Assembly: GCF_900184035.1 (NCBI RefSeq)
Contig: NZ_FXWP01000017.1
Span: 62,001 to 126,000 of the forward strand
Direction: 5' to 3'
DNA length: 64,000 nucleotides
Source: Kosakonia pseudosacchari
Lineage (GTDB): Bacteria > Pseudomonadota > Gammaproteobacteria > Enterobacterales > Enterobacteriaceae
Shown here: positions 1 to 10,013 of the stretch, one piece after another
Position numbering within the stretch: position 1 is the first letter of the stretch
Layout of the letters: each line of letters starts with the position of its first letter
Made by a program: the position numbers and the translations under genes
Notes under the pieces: generated by a model
What the model was told of the DNA's origin: nothing
Database searches by the model: none
Seen by the model: only the letters and a program-made list of their open reading frames with translations

Positions 1-405
1 CAGGAGCGCCCGGAAGTCACCAAAAAAGTCACCTGGGCGGCCAGCCTCGGCGACCGTAGCGAAAACGCCGATTATCAGTACAACAAAAAACGCCTGCGCG
101 AGATAGACCGCCGCGTGCGCTATCTCACCAAATGCCTGGAAAATCTCAAAATCGTTGATTACTCGCCTCAGCAGGAAGGCAAAGTCTTTTTTGGCGCATG
201 GGTGGAAATCGAAAACGACGACGGCGATACACTGCGTTTTCGCATCGTTGGTTATGATGAAATTTTTGGCCGCAAAGATTACATCTCTATCGATTCGCCA
301 ATGGCGCGCGCCCTGCTCAAGAAAGAGGAAGGCGACGTGGCGGTAGTGCAAACGCCCGGTGGTGAAGCGACCTGGTACGTTAATCAAATTGAATACGTGA
401 AATAA
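1..405 (+). CDS. greB: Transcription elongation factor GreB, 3' part (5' end outside window)
   Basis: GreB rescues backtracked RNA polymerase by inserting its coiled coil into the secondary channel and stimulating cleavage of the extruded RNA 3' end. Frame 1 is open from the first base to a TAA at 403-405, giving 134 residues of a protein usually about 158 long, so roughly the first 24 residues are missing. The visible part starts in the coiled coil with the loop motif SLGDRSENADYQ, carrying the acidic residues that help coordinate Mg2+. It ends in the globular C-terminal domain (IFGRKDYISIDSPMARALL). The conserved downstream neighbour is yhgF. GreA is the alternative, but the fit to GreB is much better. 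Confidence 0.97.
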   Translation, partial: QERPEVTKKVTWAASLGDRSENADYQYNKKRLREIDRRVRYLTKCLENLKIVDYSPQQEGKVFFGAWVEIENDDGDTLRFRIVGYDEIFGRKDYISIDSPMARALLKKEEGDVAVVQTPGGEATWYVNQIEYVK

Positions 406-500
406 CCCCCAGAACCGTCTGAGAAGCCCTGTGCGGCTGGCATTTTGCGATGCCAGTCCGTATAACTATCCCCTGATTTTTGTTCAGAAGATGAAATGAC

Positions 501-2840
501 ATGATGAATGATTCGCTCTGCCGCATTATTGCGGGTGAACTTCAGGCACGAACCGAACAGGTGGAATCCGCCGTTCGCCTGCTTGATGAAGGGAATACCG
601 TGCCGTTTATCGCACGCTATCGTAAAGAGGTCACCGGCGGTCTGGACGACACGCAATTGCGTCAGCTCGAAACCCGCCTTGGTTATCTGCGCGAGCTGGA
701 AGAGCGCCGCCAGGCGATTCTGAAATCGATTGGCGAACAGGGCAAACTCAGCGATGAGCTGGCAAAAGCCATTAACGGTACGCTGAGCAAAACCGAGCTT
801 GAAGATCTCTACCTGCCATATAAGCCAAAACGCCGAACGCGCGGGCAAATCGCCATCGAAGCCGGGCTGGAACCGCTGGCTGATTCCCTCTGGAATGATC
901 CGTCGCAAGATCCCGAAACGCTGGCCGCAACGTTTGTCGATGCCGATAAAGGCGTCGCCGACAGCAAAGCGGCACTGGATGGCGCGCGCTATATCCTGAT
1001 GGAACGCTTCGCGGAAGATGCCGCGTTGCTGGCAAAAGTGCGTGACTATTTGTGGAAAAATGCCCATCTCGTCTCCACCGTGGTTAGCGGGAAAGAGGAC
1101 GAAGGTGCCAAATTCCGCGACTATTTTGATCATCACGAACCAATTTCGACAGTCCCTTCGCACCGCGCGCTGGCGATGTTTCGCGGGCGTAACGAAGGCG
1201 TGCTGCAACTGGCGCTGAACGCCGATCCGCAGTTTGATGAGCCGCCCAAAGAGAGCCACTGCGAGCAAATTATTATCGACCACCTCGGCCTGCGCCTGAA
1301 CAACGCGCCAGCAGACAGCTGGCGCAAAGGCGTGGTGAGCTGGACGTGGCGGATCAAGGTATTGATGCACCTGGAAACAGAGTTGATGGGGACCGTGCGC
1401 GAACGCGCGGAAGACGAAGCCATCAATGTTTTCGCCCGTAACCTGCACGATCTGCTGATGGCAGCACCCGCCGGGCTGCGCGCGACGATGGGCCTCGATC
1501 CGGGCTTGCGTACCGGTGTGAAAGTCGCGGTGGTGGATGCCACCGGCAAACTGGTCGCCACCGACACCATCTATCCGCATACCGGGCAAGCGGCAAAAGC
1601 GGCAATGGTCGTCGCGGCATTGTGCGAAAAACACCATGTTGAGCTGGTGGCGATTGGTAACGGCACCGCATCGCGCGAAACGGAACGTTTCTACCTTGAT
1701 GTGCAGAAACAGTTCCCGAACGTGACCGCGCAGAAAGTGATTGTCAGCGAAGCGGGCGCATCGGTTTATTCCGCTTCCGAGCTGGCGGCGCTCGAATTCC
1801 CGGATCTGGATGTTTCATTGCGCGGGGCGGTCTCCATCGCCCGTCGTTTACAGGATCCGCTGGCGGAGCTGGTGAAAATCGATCCGAAATCTATCGGTGT
1901 CGGCCAGTACCAGCACGATGTTAGCCAGACGCAACTGGCGCGCAAACTGGATGCAGTCGTCGAGGATTGCGTAAACGCCGTCGGCGTTGATCTGAATACT
2001 GCCTCGGTGCCGCTGCTGACCCGCGTTGCCGGTTTAACCCGTATGATGGCGCAGAACATTGTCGCCTGGCGCGATGAAAACGGTCAGTTCCAGAACCGCC
2101 AGCAGTTGCTGAAAGTGAGCCGTCTGGGGCCGAAAGCCTTTGAACAGTGCGCGGGTTTCCTGCGTATTAACCACGGCGACAACCCGCTGGACGCCTCCAC
2201 CGTTCACCCGGAAACCTACCCGGTGGTGGAACGTATTCTGGCGGCAACCGAGCAGTCACTGCGCGATCTGATGGGCAATAGCGCGGAGTTGCGCAAACTG
2301 AAAGCCAGCGATTTTACCGATGCACAGTTCGGTGTACCGACAGTGACCGACATCATTAAAGAGCTGGAGAAACCGGGGCGCGACCCGCGTCCGGAGTTTA
2401 AAACCGCGACCTTTGCCGAAGGCGTGGAAACGATGAATGACCTGCTGCCGGGCATGGTACTCGAAGGCGCGGTCACCAACGTAACTAACTTTGGCGCTTT
2501 CGTTGATATCGGCGTGCATCAGGATGGTCTGGTGCACATTTCATCGCTGGCGGATAAGTTCGTTGAAGATCCGCATACCGTGGTAAAAGCGGGCGATATC
2601 GTGAAGGTCAAGGTGCTGGAAGTGGATTTACAGCGCAAACGAATCGCGTTGACCATGCGTCTGGACGAGCAGCCAGGCGACACCAGCGCTCGTCGTGGCA
2701 ACGGCAACAGCAGCAACCGCGATAACGGCAATCGTAATGCTGCGCGCCCGGCGAAAGCGCCACGCGGTCGCGACAGTCAGCCGGGCGGCAACAGTGCGAT
2801 GATGGATGCACTCGCTGCGGCAATGGGTAAAAAACGTTAA
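501..2840 (+). CDS. yhgF: Tex-like transcription accessory protein YhgF
   Basis: 779-residue Tex family protein, a cytoplasmic nucleic-acid binding factor linked to transcription and RNA metabolism. Its exact activity in enterobacteria is unsettled. Visible domains in order: N-terminal helical region, a YqgF-like RNase H fold around residues 325-450 ([17 protein letters not shown]), helix-hairpin-helix segments around 490-560 ([18 protein letters not shown]), and a C-terminal S1 RNA-binding domain about 645-720 ([20 protein letters not shown]). A Gly/Asn/Arg-rich tail follows. ATG 501 is chosen because the N-terminus MMNDS matches the family. The gene is followed directly by a strong terminator, so it is probably a single transcription unit. 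Confidence 0.97.
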   Translation: MMNDSLCRIIAGELQARTEQVESAVRLLDEGNTVPFIARYRKEVTGGLDDTQLRQLETRLGYLRELEERRQAILKSIGEQGKLSDELAKAINGTLSKTELEDLYLPYKPKRRTRGQIAIEAGLEPLADSLWNDPSQDPETLAATFVDADKGVADSKAALDGARYILMERFAEDAALLAKVRDYLWKNAHLVSTVVSGKEDEGAKFRDYFDHHEPISTVPSHRALAMFRGRNEGVLQLALNADPQFDEPPKESHCEQIIIDHLGLRLNNAPADSWRKGVVSWTWRIKVLMHLETELMGTVRERAEDEAINVFARNLHDLLMAAPAGLRATMGLDPGLRTGVKVAVVDATGKLVATDTIYPHTGQAAKAAMVVAALCEKHHVELVAIGNGTASRETERFYLDVQKQFPNVTAQKVIVSEAGASVYSASELAALEFPDLDVSLRGAVSIARRLQDPLAELVKIDPKSIGVGQYQHDVSQTQLARKLDAVVEDCVNAVGVDLNTASVPLLTRVAGLTRMMAQNIVAWRDENGQFQNRQQLLKVSRLGPKAFEQCAGFLRINHGDNPLDASTVHPETYPVVERILAATEQSLRDLMGNSAELRKLKASDFTDAQFGVPTVTDIIKELEKPGRDPRPEFKTATFAEGVETMNDLLPGMVLEGAVTNVTNFGAFVDIGVHQDGLVHISSLADKFVEDPHTVVKAGDIVKVKVLEVDLQRKRIALTMRLDEQPGDTSARRGNGNSSNRDNGNRNAARPAKAPRGRDSQPGGNSAMMDALAAAMGKKR

Positions 2841-2847
2841 TATTTCC

Positions 2848-2875
2848 CCCTCCCTTCATCGGGAGGGATTTTTTT
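2848..2875 (+). terminator. Rho-independent terminator of yhgF
   Basis: A perfect 7 bp stem CCCTCCC/GGGAGGG with a 6-nt loop starts 7 bases after the yhgF stop and is followed by a run of eight T after one A. Confidence 0.92.
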
Positions 2876-3147
2876 CTGCAAACATTGTCGAAAAAGCCCC
2901 AATTAAAACTGCCGATTGATAAAAGAAGTGCATTTAACTTGTTATTTCGCCTGGTATTTACTCTTCAAAATTATTAACTAATCACGCCCAATATTTAATT
3001 GCGCTATTGGTATCTGCGTTATTTTTCTTACGCGGCGTATATTACAAATATGAAACAAGCATTAACTTTGTAAAATAAAAATTATCTTTTTAACTCGGCG
3101 GTAATATTTTCTGGTTTTACCCAGGCAATACACAACCCAACAAATTT

Positions 3148-3161
3148 TTGAGCTACGTCAA
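3148..3161 (+). promoter_or_regulatory. Probable Fnr site upstream of feoA
   Basis: TTGAGCTACGTCAA matches the Fnr dyad TTGAT-N4-ATCAA at 8 of 10 defined positions. It lies about 185 bp before feoA. Anaerobic activation of feo by Fnr is known in E. coli, so this is a reasonable assignment. The 2841-3334 gap is otherwise AT-rich and holds no convincing gene. Confidence 0.7.
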
Positions 3162-3217
3162 AAGAGACTCAAATTATCAATTCTGCTCCCGGCAAACGCA
3201 TTTTTATGATTGATGAT

Positions 3218-3236
3218 AAAAACTATTCTCATTATC
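3218..3236 (+). promoter_or_regulatory. Fur box of the feo operon
   Basis: The 19-mer ending in CTCATTATC matches the Fur consensus at 13 of 19 positions, including the whole right half. It lies about 100 bp before feoA ATG. This predicts repression by Fe2+-Fur, as known for feoABC. Confidence 0.75.
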
Positions 3237-3334
3237 ATTGGTTCAGTAGATTATTTCTCCACTCCTTCGATGACGAACAGTGCGCCAGACGGCGCGTGAT
3301 AACTCTTGGCTCGCAGCGTAAATAAGTAGGCTCT

Positions 3335-3562
3335 ATGCAATTCTCTCCAGACAGTGCGTGGAAAATTACCGGTTTCTCCCAAGAAATAAGCCCGGCCTGG
3401 CGGCAGAAACTCCTGTCATTAGGGATGTTGCCCGGTTCCTCTTTTAATGTGGTTCGCGTCGCCCCTTTGGGTGACCCGATTCATATAGAAACCCGCCGCG
3501 TTAATTTAGTGTTACGGAAAAAAGATCTCGCGTTCCTCGAACTGGAAGCGGTTTCTCGTTAA
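3335..3562 (+). CDS. feoA: Ferrous iron transport protein A
   Basis: 75-residue cytoplasmic SH3-like protein that supports Fe2+ uptake by FeoB, probably by contacting its G domain. The family motif [20 protein letters not shown] and the ending [12 protein letters not shown] match FeoA closely, with the usual length. It is the first gene of feoABC, 33 bp before feoB, downstream of Fur- and Fnr-like sites. Expression is therefore expected under low oxygen and low iron. Confidence 0.97.
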   Translation: MQFSPDSAWKITGFSQEISPAWRQKLLSLGMLPGSSFNVVRVAPLGDPIHIETRRVNLVLRKKDLAFLELEAVSR

Positions 3563-3595
3563 TCAGCCAGTCGTTATAAAGAGTGCTACGTAAAA

Positions 3596-5914
3596 ATGAA
3601 AAAATTGACCATTGGCTTAATTGGTAATCCTAATTCTGGCAAGACAACGTTATTTAATCAGCTCACCGGCGCGCGTCAGCGGGTGGGAAACTGGTCCGGC
3701 GTAACCGTTGAGCGCAAAGAGGGGCAGTTCAACACGACCGACCACCAGGTCACGCTGGTCGATCTTCCCGGAACGTACTCGCTCACCACCATTTCCGCGC
3801 AAACCTCGCTGGATGAGCAGATCGCCTGCCATTACATTTTAAGCGGTGACGCCGATCTGGTGATCAACGTTGTTGATGCATCCAATCTTGAGCGCAACCT
3901 CTACCTGACGCTGCAATTGCTGGAGCTGGGCGTGCCGTGCATTATCGCCCTCAACATGCTGGATATCGCCGAAAAGCAGAAAGTCCGCATTGATATCGAC
4001 GGCCTTGCCGCACGTCTGGGCTGCCCGGTGATCCCGCTGGTTTCCACGCGCGGTCGCGGGATTGAAGCGCTGAAATTGGCTGTTGACCGTCATCAACACA
4101 ACGACAATGTTGAACTGGTGCATTACGCTCACCCCCTTTCCCGCGAAGCAGACGTGCTGGCGCAGCAAATGGCCAATGATGTGCCGTTGCAGCAACGTCG
4201 CTGGATGGGTCTGCAAATGCTCGAAGGTGATATTTACAGCCGCGCCAACTCTGGCGTGGATGATAAGCAACTCGCCGCCGCGCTTTCGCGCCTGACGGCT
4301 GAAATGGACGACCCGGCACTGCATATCGCTGATGCTCGCTACCAGTCGATTGCGGCGATTTGCGATACCGTCAGCAACACGCTCACTGCCGAGCCAAGCC
4401 AGTTCACCGCCGCACTTGACCGCATCATCATCAACCGCTTTTTGGGTTTGCCGATCTTTTTGTTCGTCATGTATTTGATGTTTCTGTTTGCCATTAACAT
4501 CGGCGGCGCATTCCAGCCCATTTTCGACGCGGGCTCGGTCGCCATCTTTATTCACGGTATTCAGTGGCTGGGTTATACGCTGCACTTCCCCGAATGGCTG
4601 ACCGTGTTCCTGGCGCAAGGGCTTGGCGGCGGTGTCAACACTGTGCTGCCGCTAGTGCCGCAGCTCGGCATGATGTACCTGTTTATGTCCTTTCTTGAAG
4701 ATTCCGGTTATATGGCTCGCGCCGCGTTTGTGATGGATCGCTTGATGCAATCGCTGGGTCTGCCGGGCAAATCTTTCGTACCGCTGATTGTCGGTTTCGG
4801 CTGCAATGTACCGTCGGTGATGGGCGCGCGTACGTTAGACGCGCCGCGTGAACGTTTGATCACCATTATGATGGCGCCATTTATGTCCTGCGGCGCGCGT
4901 CTGGCCATCTTCGCGGTTTTCGCTGCCGCCTTTTTCGGCCAGCAAGGGGCGCTCACCGTCTTCTCGCTGTATGTGATTGGTATCGTGATGGCGATCCTGA
5001 CCGGCCTGGTGCTGAAACATACGCTGCTGCGCGGCGAAGCCTCGCCATTTGTGATGGAACTGCCGGTGTACCATGTTCCGCATCTGAAAAGCCTGTTGCT
5101 GCAAACCTGGCAGCGTCTGAAAGGCTTTGTCATCCGCGCAGGGAAAGTGATTATCATCGTCAGCATTTTCCTCAGCGCGATGAACAGCTTCTCGCTGAAC
5201 GGCCGTACCGTACACAAAATTGATGAATCCGCGCTGGCCTCTGTCAGCCGCGTATTTACCCCGCTGCTGGAGCCAATTGGCGTGCATGGCGATCACTGGC
5301 AAGCCACCGTGGGTCTTGTCACGGGCGCAATGGCGAAAGAGGTGGTCGTCGGTACGCTGAACTCGCTTTACACGGCGGAAAATATTGAGCAGGAAGCCTT
5401 TAACCCGGCGGAGTTCAGCCTGACAGGTGAACTGATTGCCGCTCTGGAAGAGACGGCGAAAAGCGTGAAAGAGACGTTCAGTCTGAGCGTACTGGCTAAC
5501 CCAATCGAAGCCAGCAAAGGCGACGGTGAAATGGCGACCGGCACCATGGGCGTGATGAGCGAAAAATTTGGCAGTGCGGCAGCCGCTTACAGCTACCTGA
5601 TTTTTGTGCTGCTTTACGTACCGTGCATCACCGCGATGGGTGCCATCGCCCGCGAATCCAGCCGTGGCTGGATGGGTTTCTCGGTGCTGTGGGGGCTGAA
5701 TATCGCTTACTCGCTCGCCACGCTCTTTTACCAGACAGCGACGTTTAGCGATCATCCGGTCTACAGCCTGACCTGCATTCTGGCGGTTCTGCTGTTTAAC
5801 GTGGTGGTCATTAGCGCCCTTCGCCGCGCCAGAAGCCGGGTGGATGTCAACCTGCTGGCCACGCGTAAAACCGTTGCCAGCTGCTGCGACAGCCCGGCGG
5901 GCGATTGTCACTAA
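3596..5914 (+). CDS. feoB: Fe(2+) transporter FeoB
   Basis: 772-residue inner-membrane ferrous iron transporter with a cytoplasmic G-protein domain. G1 is GNPNSGKTT (residues 10-18), G3 is DLPG and G4 is NMLD, followed by a GDI helical segment to about 270. The membrane part carries two Gate motifs ([10 protein letters not shown]... and [10 protein letters not shown]) and conserved cysteines. A Cys pair lies near the C-terminus ([11 protein letters not shown]). The length equals that of E. coli FeoB within one residue. It sits between feoA and feoC in one operon; feoC starts 11 bp after its stop. Confidence 0.98.
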   Translation: MKKLTIGLIGNPNSGKTTLFNQLTGARQRVGNWSGVTVERKEGQFNTTDHQVTLVDLPGTYSLTTISAQTSLDEQIACHYILSGDADLVINVVDASNLERNLYLTLQLLELGVPCIIALNMLDIAEKQKVRIDIDGLAARLGCPVIPLVSTRGRGIEALKLAVDRHQHNDNVELVHYAHPLSREADVLAQQMANDVPLQQRRWMGLQMLEGDIYSRANSGVDDKQLAAALSRLTAEMDDPALHIADARYQSIAAICDTVSNTLTAEPSQFTAALDRIIINRFLGLPIFLFVMYLMFLFAINIGGAFQPIFDAGSVAIFIHGIQWLGYTLHFPEWLTVFLAQGLGGGVNTVLPLVPQLGMMYLFMSFLEDSGYMARAAFVMDRLMQSLGLPGKSFVPLIVGFGCNVPSVMGARTLDAPRERLITIMMAPFMSCGARLAIFAVFAAAFFGQQGALTVFSLYVIGIVMAILTGLVLKHTLLRGEASPFVMELPVYHVPHLKSLLLQTWQRLKGFVIRAGKVIIIVSIFLSAMNSFSLNGRTVHKIDESALASVSRVFTPLLEPIGVHGDHWQATVGLVTGAMAKEVVVGTLNSLYTAENIEQEAFNPAEFSLTGELIAALEETAKSVKETFSLSVLANPIEASKGDGEMATGTMGVMSEKFGSAAAAYSYLIFVLLYVPCITAMGAIARESSRGWMGFSVLWGLNIAYSLATLFYQTATFSDHPVYSLTCILAVLLFNVVVISALRRARSRVDVNLLATRKTVASCCDSPAGDCH

Positions 5915-5925
5915 GGAGCAGCAAC

Positions 5926-6165
5926 ATGGCGTCGTTAATTGAAGTGCGTGATCTATTGGCATTGCAAGGACGGATGGAGGCTCAGCAGTTGAGCACCGCG
6001 CTGCATACGCCGCGTGCGATGATCGACGCCATGCTCGGTCGCATGGAAGCCATGGGTAAAGCGGTGCGTATTCAGGAAGAGGCTACCGGTTGCTTAACCG
6101 GTAGCTGCAAGCAGTGCCCGGAAGGGAAAAGCGCCTGCTCTCGTGAATGGTGGGCGCTGCGTTAA
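5926..6165 (+). CDS. feoC: FeoC, [Fe-S]-dependent regulator of FeoB
   Basis: 79-residue winged-helix protein. FeoC proteins protect FeoB from FtsH proteolysis in related bacteria and can bind an Fe-S cluster. The C-terminal cysteine motif [16 protein letters not shown] provides four cysteines. ATG 5926 is preferred over upstream TTG 5905 because AAGGAG (5913-5918) is correctly spaced and the N-terminus [11 protein letters not shown] matches the family. Its TAA overlaps the stop codon of convergent bioH within TTAA. The E. coli gene yhgA, which lies between feoC and bioH there, is absent. Confidence 0.95.
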   Translation: MASLIEVRDLLALQGRMEAQQLSTALHTPRAMIDAMLGRMEAMGKAVRIQEEATGCLTGSCKQCPEGKSACSREWWALR

Positions 6166-6935
6166 ACAAGCCTGGCTTTCAGCGCCAACAACGCCTCGCA
6201 GAACTCCGCAGGATGGGAAACAAACGGCGCATGTGCCGCTTTCGGGAAAATCAACGACTCGCTCTGCGGCCACATATCATCCAGTAATGGCACAATTTTA
6301 CGCGGCACCAGCCCGTCAAGACGGCCATAAATACGTAAAAACGGTAGCGTCAGCCCGCCAAGTGCGTCGCGTAAATCCACCGTTTTTAAAATCTCCAGCC
6401 CGCCGTTCAGCACTTCCGTTGGCGGCATCGGAAGCGACAACACCGCGTTTTTAAGCTCACGCGCATCCTGCCTTGCGGTTTCGGTGCCGAGCGTCTGCAG
6501 TGCCAGGAAACGTTCAACGGTACGCTGAAAATCTTCACTCAATTGCTGCTGAAAACCAGCCAGCACTTCAGGCTTGATTCCCGCCCAATCACCCTGCGCG
6601 CTAAAACAGGGCGATGAGGCAACCGTAACCAACGCACTCACGCGTTCAGGTGATTGCAACGCTATCTGGCTCGCCACCAGCCCGCCCAGGCTCCAGCCCA
6701 GCCATATCGCCTGTTGTGGCGCGTGAGATAATACGATATCCGCCATCTGTGACAGCGCCAGTGCGCCAAACCCTTCGCTTCTGCCATAGCCAGGCAGATC
6801 CACTACATGCAGCGTAAAGTGCGAACTCAGTTCCGGCGTAATGCAATCCCAGACCTGAGCATTCAGCCCCCATCCGTGCAGCAGCACAAGATGACAATTT
6901 CCTTCGCCTTTGGTTTGCCACCAGATGTTTTTCAT
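6162..6935 (-). CDS. bioH: Pimeloyl-[acyl-carrier protein] methyl ester carboxylesterase
   Basis: 257-residue alpha/beta hydrolase that removes the methyl ester from pimeloyl-ACP methyl ester, the gatekeeping step of pimelate synthesis for biotin. The nucleophile elbow GWSLGG gives Ser82. Asp207 (in GRLDGLV) and His235 (in KAAHAPF) complete the triad at exactly the E. coli numbering. The oxyanion-side motif [12 protein letters not shown] is present. It is transcribed divergently from gntX (38 bp apart) and convergently with feoC. No biotin operon neighbours are present, as in E. coli. Confidence 0.97.
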   Translation of the reverse strand: MKNIWWQTKGEGNCHLVLLHGWGLNAQVWDCITPELSSHFTLHVVDLPGYGRSEGFGALALSQMADIVLSHAPQQAIWLGWSLGGLVASQIALQSPERVSALVTVASSPCFSAQGDWAGIKPEVLAGFQQQLSEDFQRTVERFLALQTLGTETARQDARELKNAVLSLPMPPTEVLNGGLEILKTVDLRDALGGLTLPFLRIYGRLDGLVPRKIVPLLDDMWPQSESLIFPKAAHAPFVSHPAEFCEALLALKARLV

Positions 6936-6973
6936 CAGCTATCGTTCTCTTCTTTCACACAAGGAGGTGGCAC

Positions 6974-7657
6974 ATGCTAACAGTGCCAGGCTTATGCTGG
7001 CTATGTCGAATGCCATTGATGCTGAGCCAGTGGGGGATCTGTTCTGGCTGCACGCGCGCCATGAAAGTGCGCGAAAAAGTTTGCCCTTTGTGCGGTTTAC
7101 CCGCCGCTCGCGACGACATTGCCTGCGGACGCTGTCTGCAAAAACCGCCGCCCTGGCAGCGGCTGATTGCCGTCAGTCGTTACGCGCCACCGCTTAGCCC
7201 GCTGGTGCAGCAGTTTAAATTTTTGCCTCGCCCGGAAATTGCCCGCGCACTGGCCCGTCTGCTGCTGTTAGCGGTATTAAACGCACGCCGCTGCGGAAAC
7301 TGGCAGACACCGGATATGCTCTTAAGCGTACCGCTGCATGCGCGCCGCCAGTGGCGCAGAGGGTTCAATCAAAGCGATCTCCTGTGCCGGGCGCTGGCGC
7401 ACTGGTTACAAACTCCATATCAGCCTGCCGCGCTGCGCCGGGTGCGGGCGACACCGGTACAGCACCAACTCAATGCCCGTTTGCGCAAGCAGAACCTGAA
7501 AAATGCCTTTCGTCTTGAATTGCCTGTTACCGGTCTCCATATCGTCGTGGTGGATGATGTCGTCACGACCGGCAGCACCGTTGCGGAAATCACCCGGCTG
7601 CTTTTACGCCGCGGCGCAGCAACTGTTCAGGTCTGGTGCCTGTGTCGAACCTTGTAG
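6974..7657 (+). CDS. gntX: ComF/GntX family phosphoribosyltransferase-like protein
   Basis: 227-residue protein with an N-terminal zinc-ribbon (CWLC at 8-11, CSGC, CPLC and CGRC pairs) and a C-terminal PRTase-type PRPP loop VVVDDVVTTGSTV near residues 188-200. The family includes ComF and is tied to DNA uptake and use of DNA as nutrient. The name gntX reflects an old link with gluconate genes, and its biochemical function is not firmly known. AAGGAGGT at 6960-6967 supports ATG 6974. Divergent bioH and downstream nfuA are the same neighbours as in E. coli. Confidence 0.93.
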   Translation: MLTVPGLCWLCRMPLMLSQWGICSGCTRAMKVREKVCPLCGLPAARDDIACGRCLQKPPPWQRLIAVSRYAPPLSPLVQQFKFLPRPEIARALARLLLLAVLNARRCGNWQTPDMLLSVPLHARRQWRRGFNQSDLLCRALAHWLQTPYQPAALRRVRATPVQHQLNARLRKQNLKNAFRLELPVTGLHIVVVDDVVTTGSTVAEITRLLLRRGAATVQVWCLCRTL

Positions 7658-7715
7658 ACCCTCGATGATGGGCGTATTATAACCAAGTAAAATAGTCAAC
7701 TATTAGGCCATTGCT

Positions 7716-8291
7716 ATGATCCGTATTTCCGACGCTGCCCAAGCGCACTTTGTCAAACTGCTGGCAAATCAGGAAGAAGGGACACAAATCCGCGTATTTG
7801 TGATTAACCCAGGCACGCCCAACGCTGAGTGTGGCGTCTCTTATTGCCCGCCAGACGCGGTTGAAGCCACCGACACCGCGCTGAAATTTGAACAACTTGT
7901 TGCCTATGTCGATGAGCTGAGCGCGCCGTATCTGGAAGATGCGGAAATCGATTTTGTTACCGATCAGTTAGGTTCGCAGCTGACGCTGAAAGCGCCGAAC
8001 GCCAAAATGCGTAAAGTGTCCGACGACGCACCGCTGATGGAGCGCGTGGAGTATCTGCTGCAGTCCCAAATCAACCCGCAGCTGGCTGGCCACGGCGGCC
8101 GTGTCTCGCTGATGGAGATCACCGAAGAAGGCTACGCCATTCTGCAGTTTGGCGGCGGCTGTAACGGTTGCTCGATGGTCGACGTGACGCTGAAAGAGGG
8201 TATCGAAAAGCAACTGCTGACCGAGTTCCCGGAGCTGAAAGGTGTTCGCGATCTGACCGAACACCAGCGCGGTGAGCACTCTTACTACTAA
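7716..8291 (+). CDS. nfuA: Fe/S biogenesis scaffold/carrier NfuA
   Basis: 191-residue carrier that delivers 4Fe-4S clusters to client enzymes under oxidative stress and iron limitation. The N-terminal A-type-like domain (about 1-100) has lost the catalytic cysteines typical of IscA. The C-terminal Nfu domain (about 110-191) has the cluster-binding CxxC in [11 protein letters not shown]. Length is identical to the E. coli protein. A likely promoter lies in the 58 bp after gntX, which includes TATTAT. Confidence 0.97.
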   Translation: MIRISDAAQAHFVKLLANQEEGTQIRVFVINPGTPNAECGVSYCPPDAVEATDTALKFEQLVAYVDELSAPYLEDAEIDFVTDQLGSQLTLKAPNAKMRKVSDDAPLMERVEYLLQSQINPQLAGHGGRVSLMEITEEGYAILQFGGGCNGCSMVDVTLKEGIEKQLLTEFPELKGVRDLTEHQRGEHSYY

Positions 8292-8303
8292 GCCTGCTTT
8301 CTG

Positions 8304-8344
8304 CTGTAGATTGCCCGGCGGCGTTCTGCTTGCCGGGTCTACAG
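8304..8344. repeat. REP-like palindrome downstream of nfuA
   Basis: CTGTAGA-TTG-CCCGGC is mirrored by GCCGGG-TCTACAG with a 3-nt bulge. The core GCCCGGCGGCGTTCTGCTTG resembles the enterobacterial REP core and resembles the palindrome at 61343-61368. It may also stabilise or end nfuA mRNA. No long T run follows. Confidence 0.65.
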
Positions 8345-8355
8345 AGTTAAACTTT

Positions 8356-8371
8356 GTGTTACCCGTATCTC
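8356..8371 (+). promoter_or_regulatory. GntR operator-like site 1 of gntT
   Basis: GTGTTACCCGTATCTC matches the half-site pattern of the gntK operators at 35118-35148. It is the farthest of three similar sites upstream of gntT. It lies in the 360 bp nfuA-gntT gap. Confidence 0.55.
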
Positions 8372-8475
8372 TCCCCTCACATTTCCCTTTTCACAGGTGG
8401 TTAGTTTCCCGGCGTTAATATGACGCACGTCTCAGATCTTACATTTAGATCGCCAGAGTGATTCTCTTTTGATGG

Positions 8476-8491
8476 ATGTTACCCGTATCAT
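8476..8491 (+). promoter_or_regulatory. GntR operator-like site 2 of gntT
   Basis: ATGTTACCCGTATCAT is a near-palindrome and the best of the three sites. It is 120 bp from site 1 and 161 bp from the gntT start at the core. Confidence 0.72.
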
Positions 8492-8616
8492 TCCTGCCAG
8501 CACCGACAACTTAAAAAACATCCGACTACAATTTTTAGCAATGGATGTCAGCCGCAACGGTGCCGCAGCTCGCTCCTTCCTCTTTCGGGAATTTTCAGCG
8601 GCTGCCAGAAACACTG

Positions 8617-8632
8617 ACGTTACCCATAACAA
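8617..8632 (+). promoter_or_regulatory. GntR operator-like site 3 of gntT
   Basis: CGTTACCCATAACAAT resembles a GntR site and lies just 20 bp before gntT, next to the ribosome binding site. Binding here could block early elongation or initiation. Confidence 0.5.
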
Positions 8633-8651
8633 TTTAAAGGCCAGGTAAATC

Positions 8652-9968
8652 ATGCCATTAGTCATAGTCGCTATCGGTGTTGCTCTCTTACTCCTGTTAA
8701 TGATCCGCTTCAAACTGAACGGATTTATCGCCCTGATCCTTGTGGCGCTCGCCGTGGGGATGATGCAGGGCATGCCGCTCGATGCCGTTATTAAATCGAT
8801 TAAAAATGGTGTCGGCGGTACGCTCGGCAGCCTTGCGCTGATCATGGGCTTTGGCGCCATGCTCGGCAAACTGCTGGCAGACTGCGGCGGCGCACAGCGC
8901 ATCGCCACCACACTTATCGAAAAATTTGGTCGCCAGTACATTCAGTGGGCGGTGGTGCTGACCGGTTTTACCGTCGGTTTCGCGCTGTTCTATGAAGTCG
9001 GCTTCGTACTGTTGCTGCCGCTGGTGTTCACCATCGCGGCATCCGCACGTATTCCGTTACTGTACGTTGGTGTGCCGATGGCAGCAGCGCTGTCCGTGAC
9101 GCACGGCTTCCTGCCACCGCACCCCGGCCCAACGGCGATTGCGACCATTTTCCATGCCGATATGGGCAAAACGCTGCTCTACGGTACGCTGCTCGGTATC
9201 CCAACCGTTATCCTTGCTGGCCCGGTCTATGCCCGCTTCCTGAAAAGCATTGATAAACCGATCCCGGATGGCCTCTACAACGCGAAAACCTTCAGCGAAG
9301 AAGAGATGCCTGGCTTCGGCGTCAGCGTCTGGACATCGCTGGTGCCGGTGATCCTGATGGCGCTGCGCGCGGTAGCAGAAATGCTGCTGCCGAAAGGCCA
9401 CGCGCTGCTGCCTTACGCCGAGTTCTTCGGCGACCCGGTCATGGCAACCATGATTGCGGTGCTGATTGCGGTATTCACCTTCGGTCTGAACCGTGGCCGT
9501 TCAATGGACGACATCAACGAAACGCTGACCAGCTCTATCAAAATCATTGCCATGATGCTGCTGATCATCGGCGGTGGCGGTGCGTTCAAACAGGTTCTGG
9601 TTGATAGCGGTGTCGATAAATACATTGCTTCAATGATGCATTCCACCAATCTCTCTCCGCTGTTTATGGCGTGGTCAATTGCCGCAGTGCTGCGCATCGC
9701 GCTGGGTTCCGCCACCGTTGCGGCAATCACGGCGGGCGGTATTGCGGCGCCGTTGATTGCCACCACCGGCGTGAGCCCGGAATTGATGGTGATTGCGGTC
9801 GGTTCCGGTAGCGTGATTTTCTCTCACGTTAACGATCCGGGTTTCTGGCTGTTCAAAGAGTATTTCAACCTGACCATCGGCGAGACCATGCGCTCCTGGT
9901 CGGCGCTGGAAACGATCATTTCGGTTTGCGGTCTGGTTGGCTGCCTGTTGTTGGGCATGGTGGTTTAA
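8652..9968 (+). CDS. gntT: High-affinity gluconate:H+ symporter GntT
   Basis: 438-residue inner-membrane permease of the GntP family, taking up D-gluconate with protons (GntI system). It begins with a hydrophobic segment MPLVIVAIGVALLLLLMIRF. Family motifs include FALFYEVGFVLLLPLVFTIA, LPPHPGPTAIA, GGGGAFKQVLVDSGV and FSHVNDPGFWL. Length equals that of E. coli GntT. GntR-like sites upstream predict induction by gluconate. GntU at 33221-34561 is its low-affinity paralogue in this window. Confidence 0.97.
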   Translation: MPLVIVAIGVALLLLLMIRFKLNGFIALILVALAVGMMQGMPLDAVIKSIKNGVGGTLGSLALIMGFGAMLGKLLADCGGAQRIATTLIEKFGRQYIQWAVVLTGFTVGFALFYEVGFVLLLPLVFTIAASARIPLLYVGVPMAAALSVTHGFLPPHPGPTAIATIFHADMGKTLLYGTLLGIPTVILAGPVYARFLKSIDKPIPDGLYNAKTFSEEEMPGFGVSVWTSLVPVILMALRAVAEMLLPKGHALLPYAEFFGDPVMATMIAVLIAVFTFGLNRGRSMDDINETLTSSIKIIAMMLLIIGGGGAFKQVLVDSGVDKYIASMMHSTNLSPLFMAWSIAAVLRIALGSATVAAITAGGIAAPLIATTGVSPELMVIAVGSGSVIFSHVNDPGFWLFKEYFNLTIGETMRSWSALETIISVCGLVGCLLLGMVV

Positions 9969-9984
9969 TTCAGTCACTGCATGT

Positions 9985-10013
9985 AAAAAGGCCCGGATAA
10001 CCGGGCCTTTTTT
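9985..10013. terminator. Bidirectional terminator between gntT and malQ
   Basis: AAAAAGGCCCGG-ATAA-CCGGGCCTTTTTT forms a long perfect stem with A and T tracts on both sides. It can serve gntT (plus) and malQ (minus). It touches the malQ stop codon. Confidence 0.93.

Noticed and set aside
384..1637. Open frame of 417 codons antisense to yhgF
   Set aside because: It lies fully on the opposite strand of a confirmed conserved gene and has no family resemblance or ribosome binding site. Long antisense frames are common in GC-rich coding regions.
2841..3334. Possible small gene or sRNA in the yhgF-feoA gap
   Set aside because: The gap is AT-rich and holds Fur and Fnr sites. No conserved frame or terminator was found apart from that of yhgF.
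4835..5962. Open frame of 375 codons antisense to feoB
   Set aside because: Shadow of feoB; low-complexity Arg/His-rich translation without recognisable domains.
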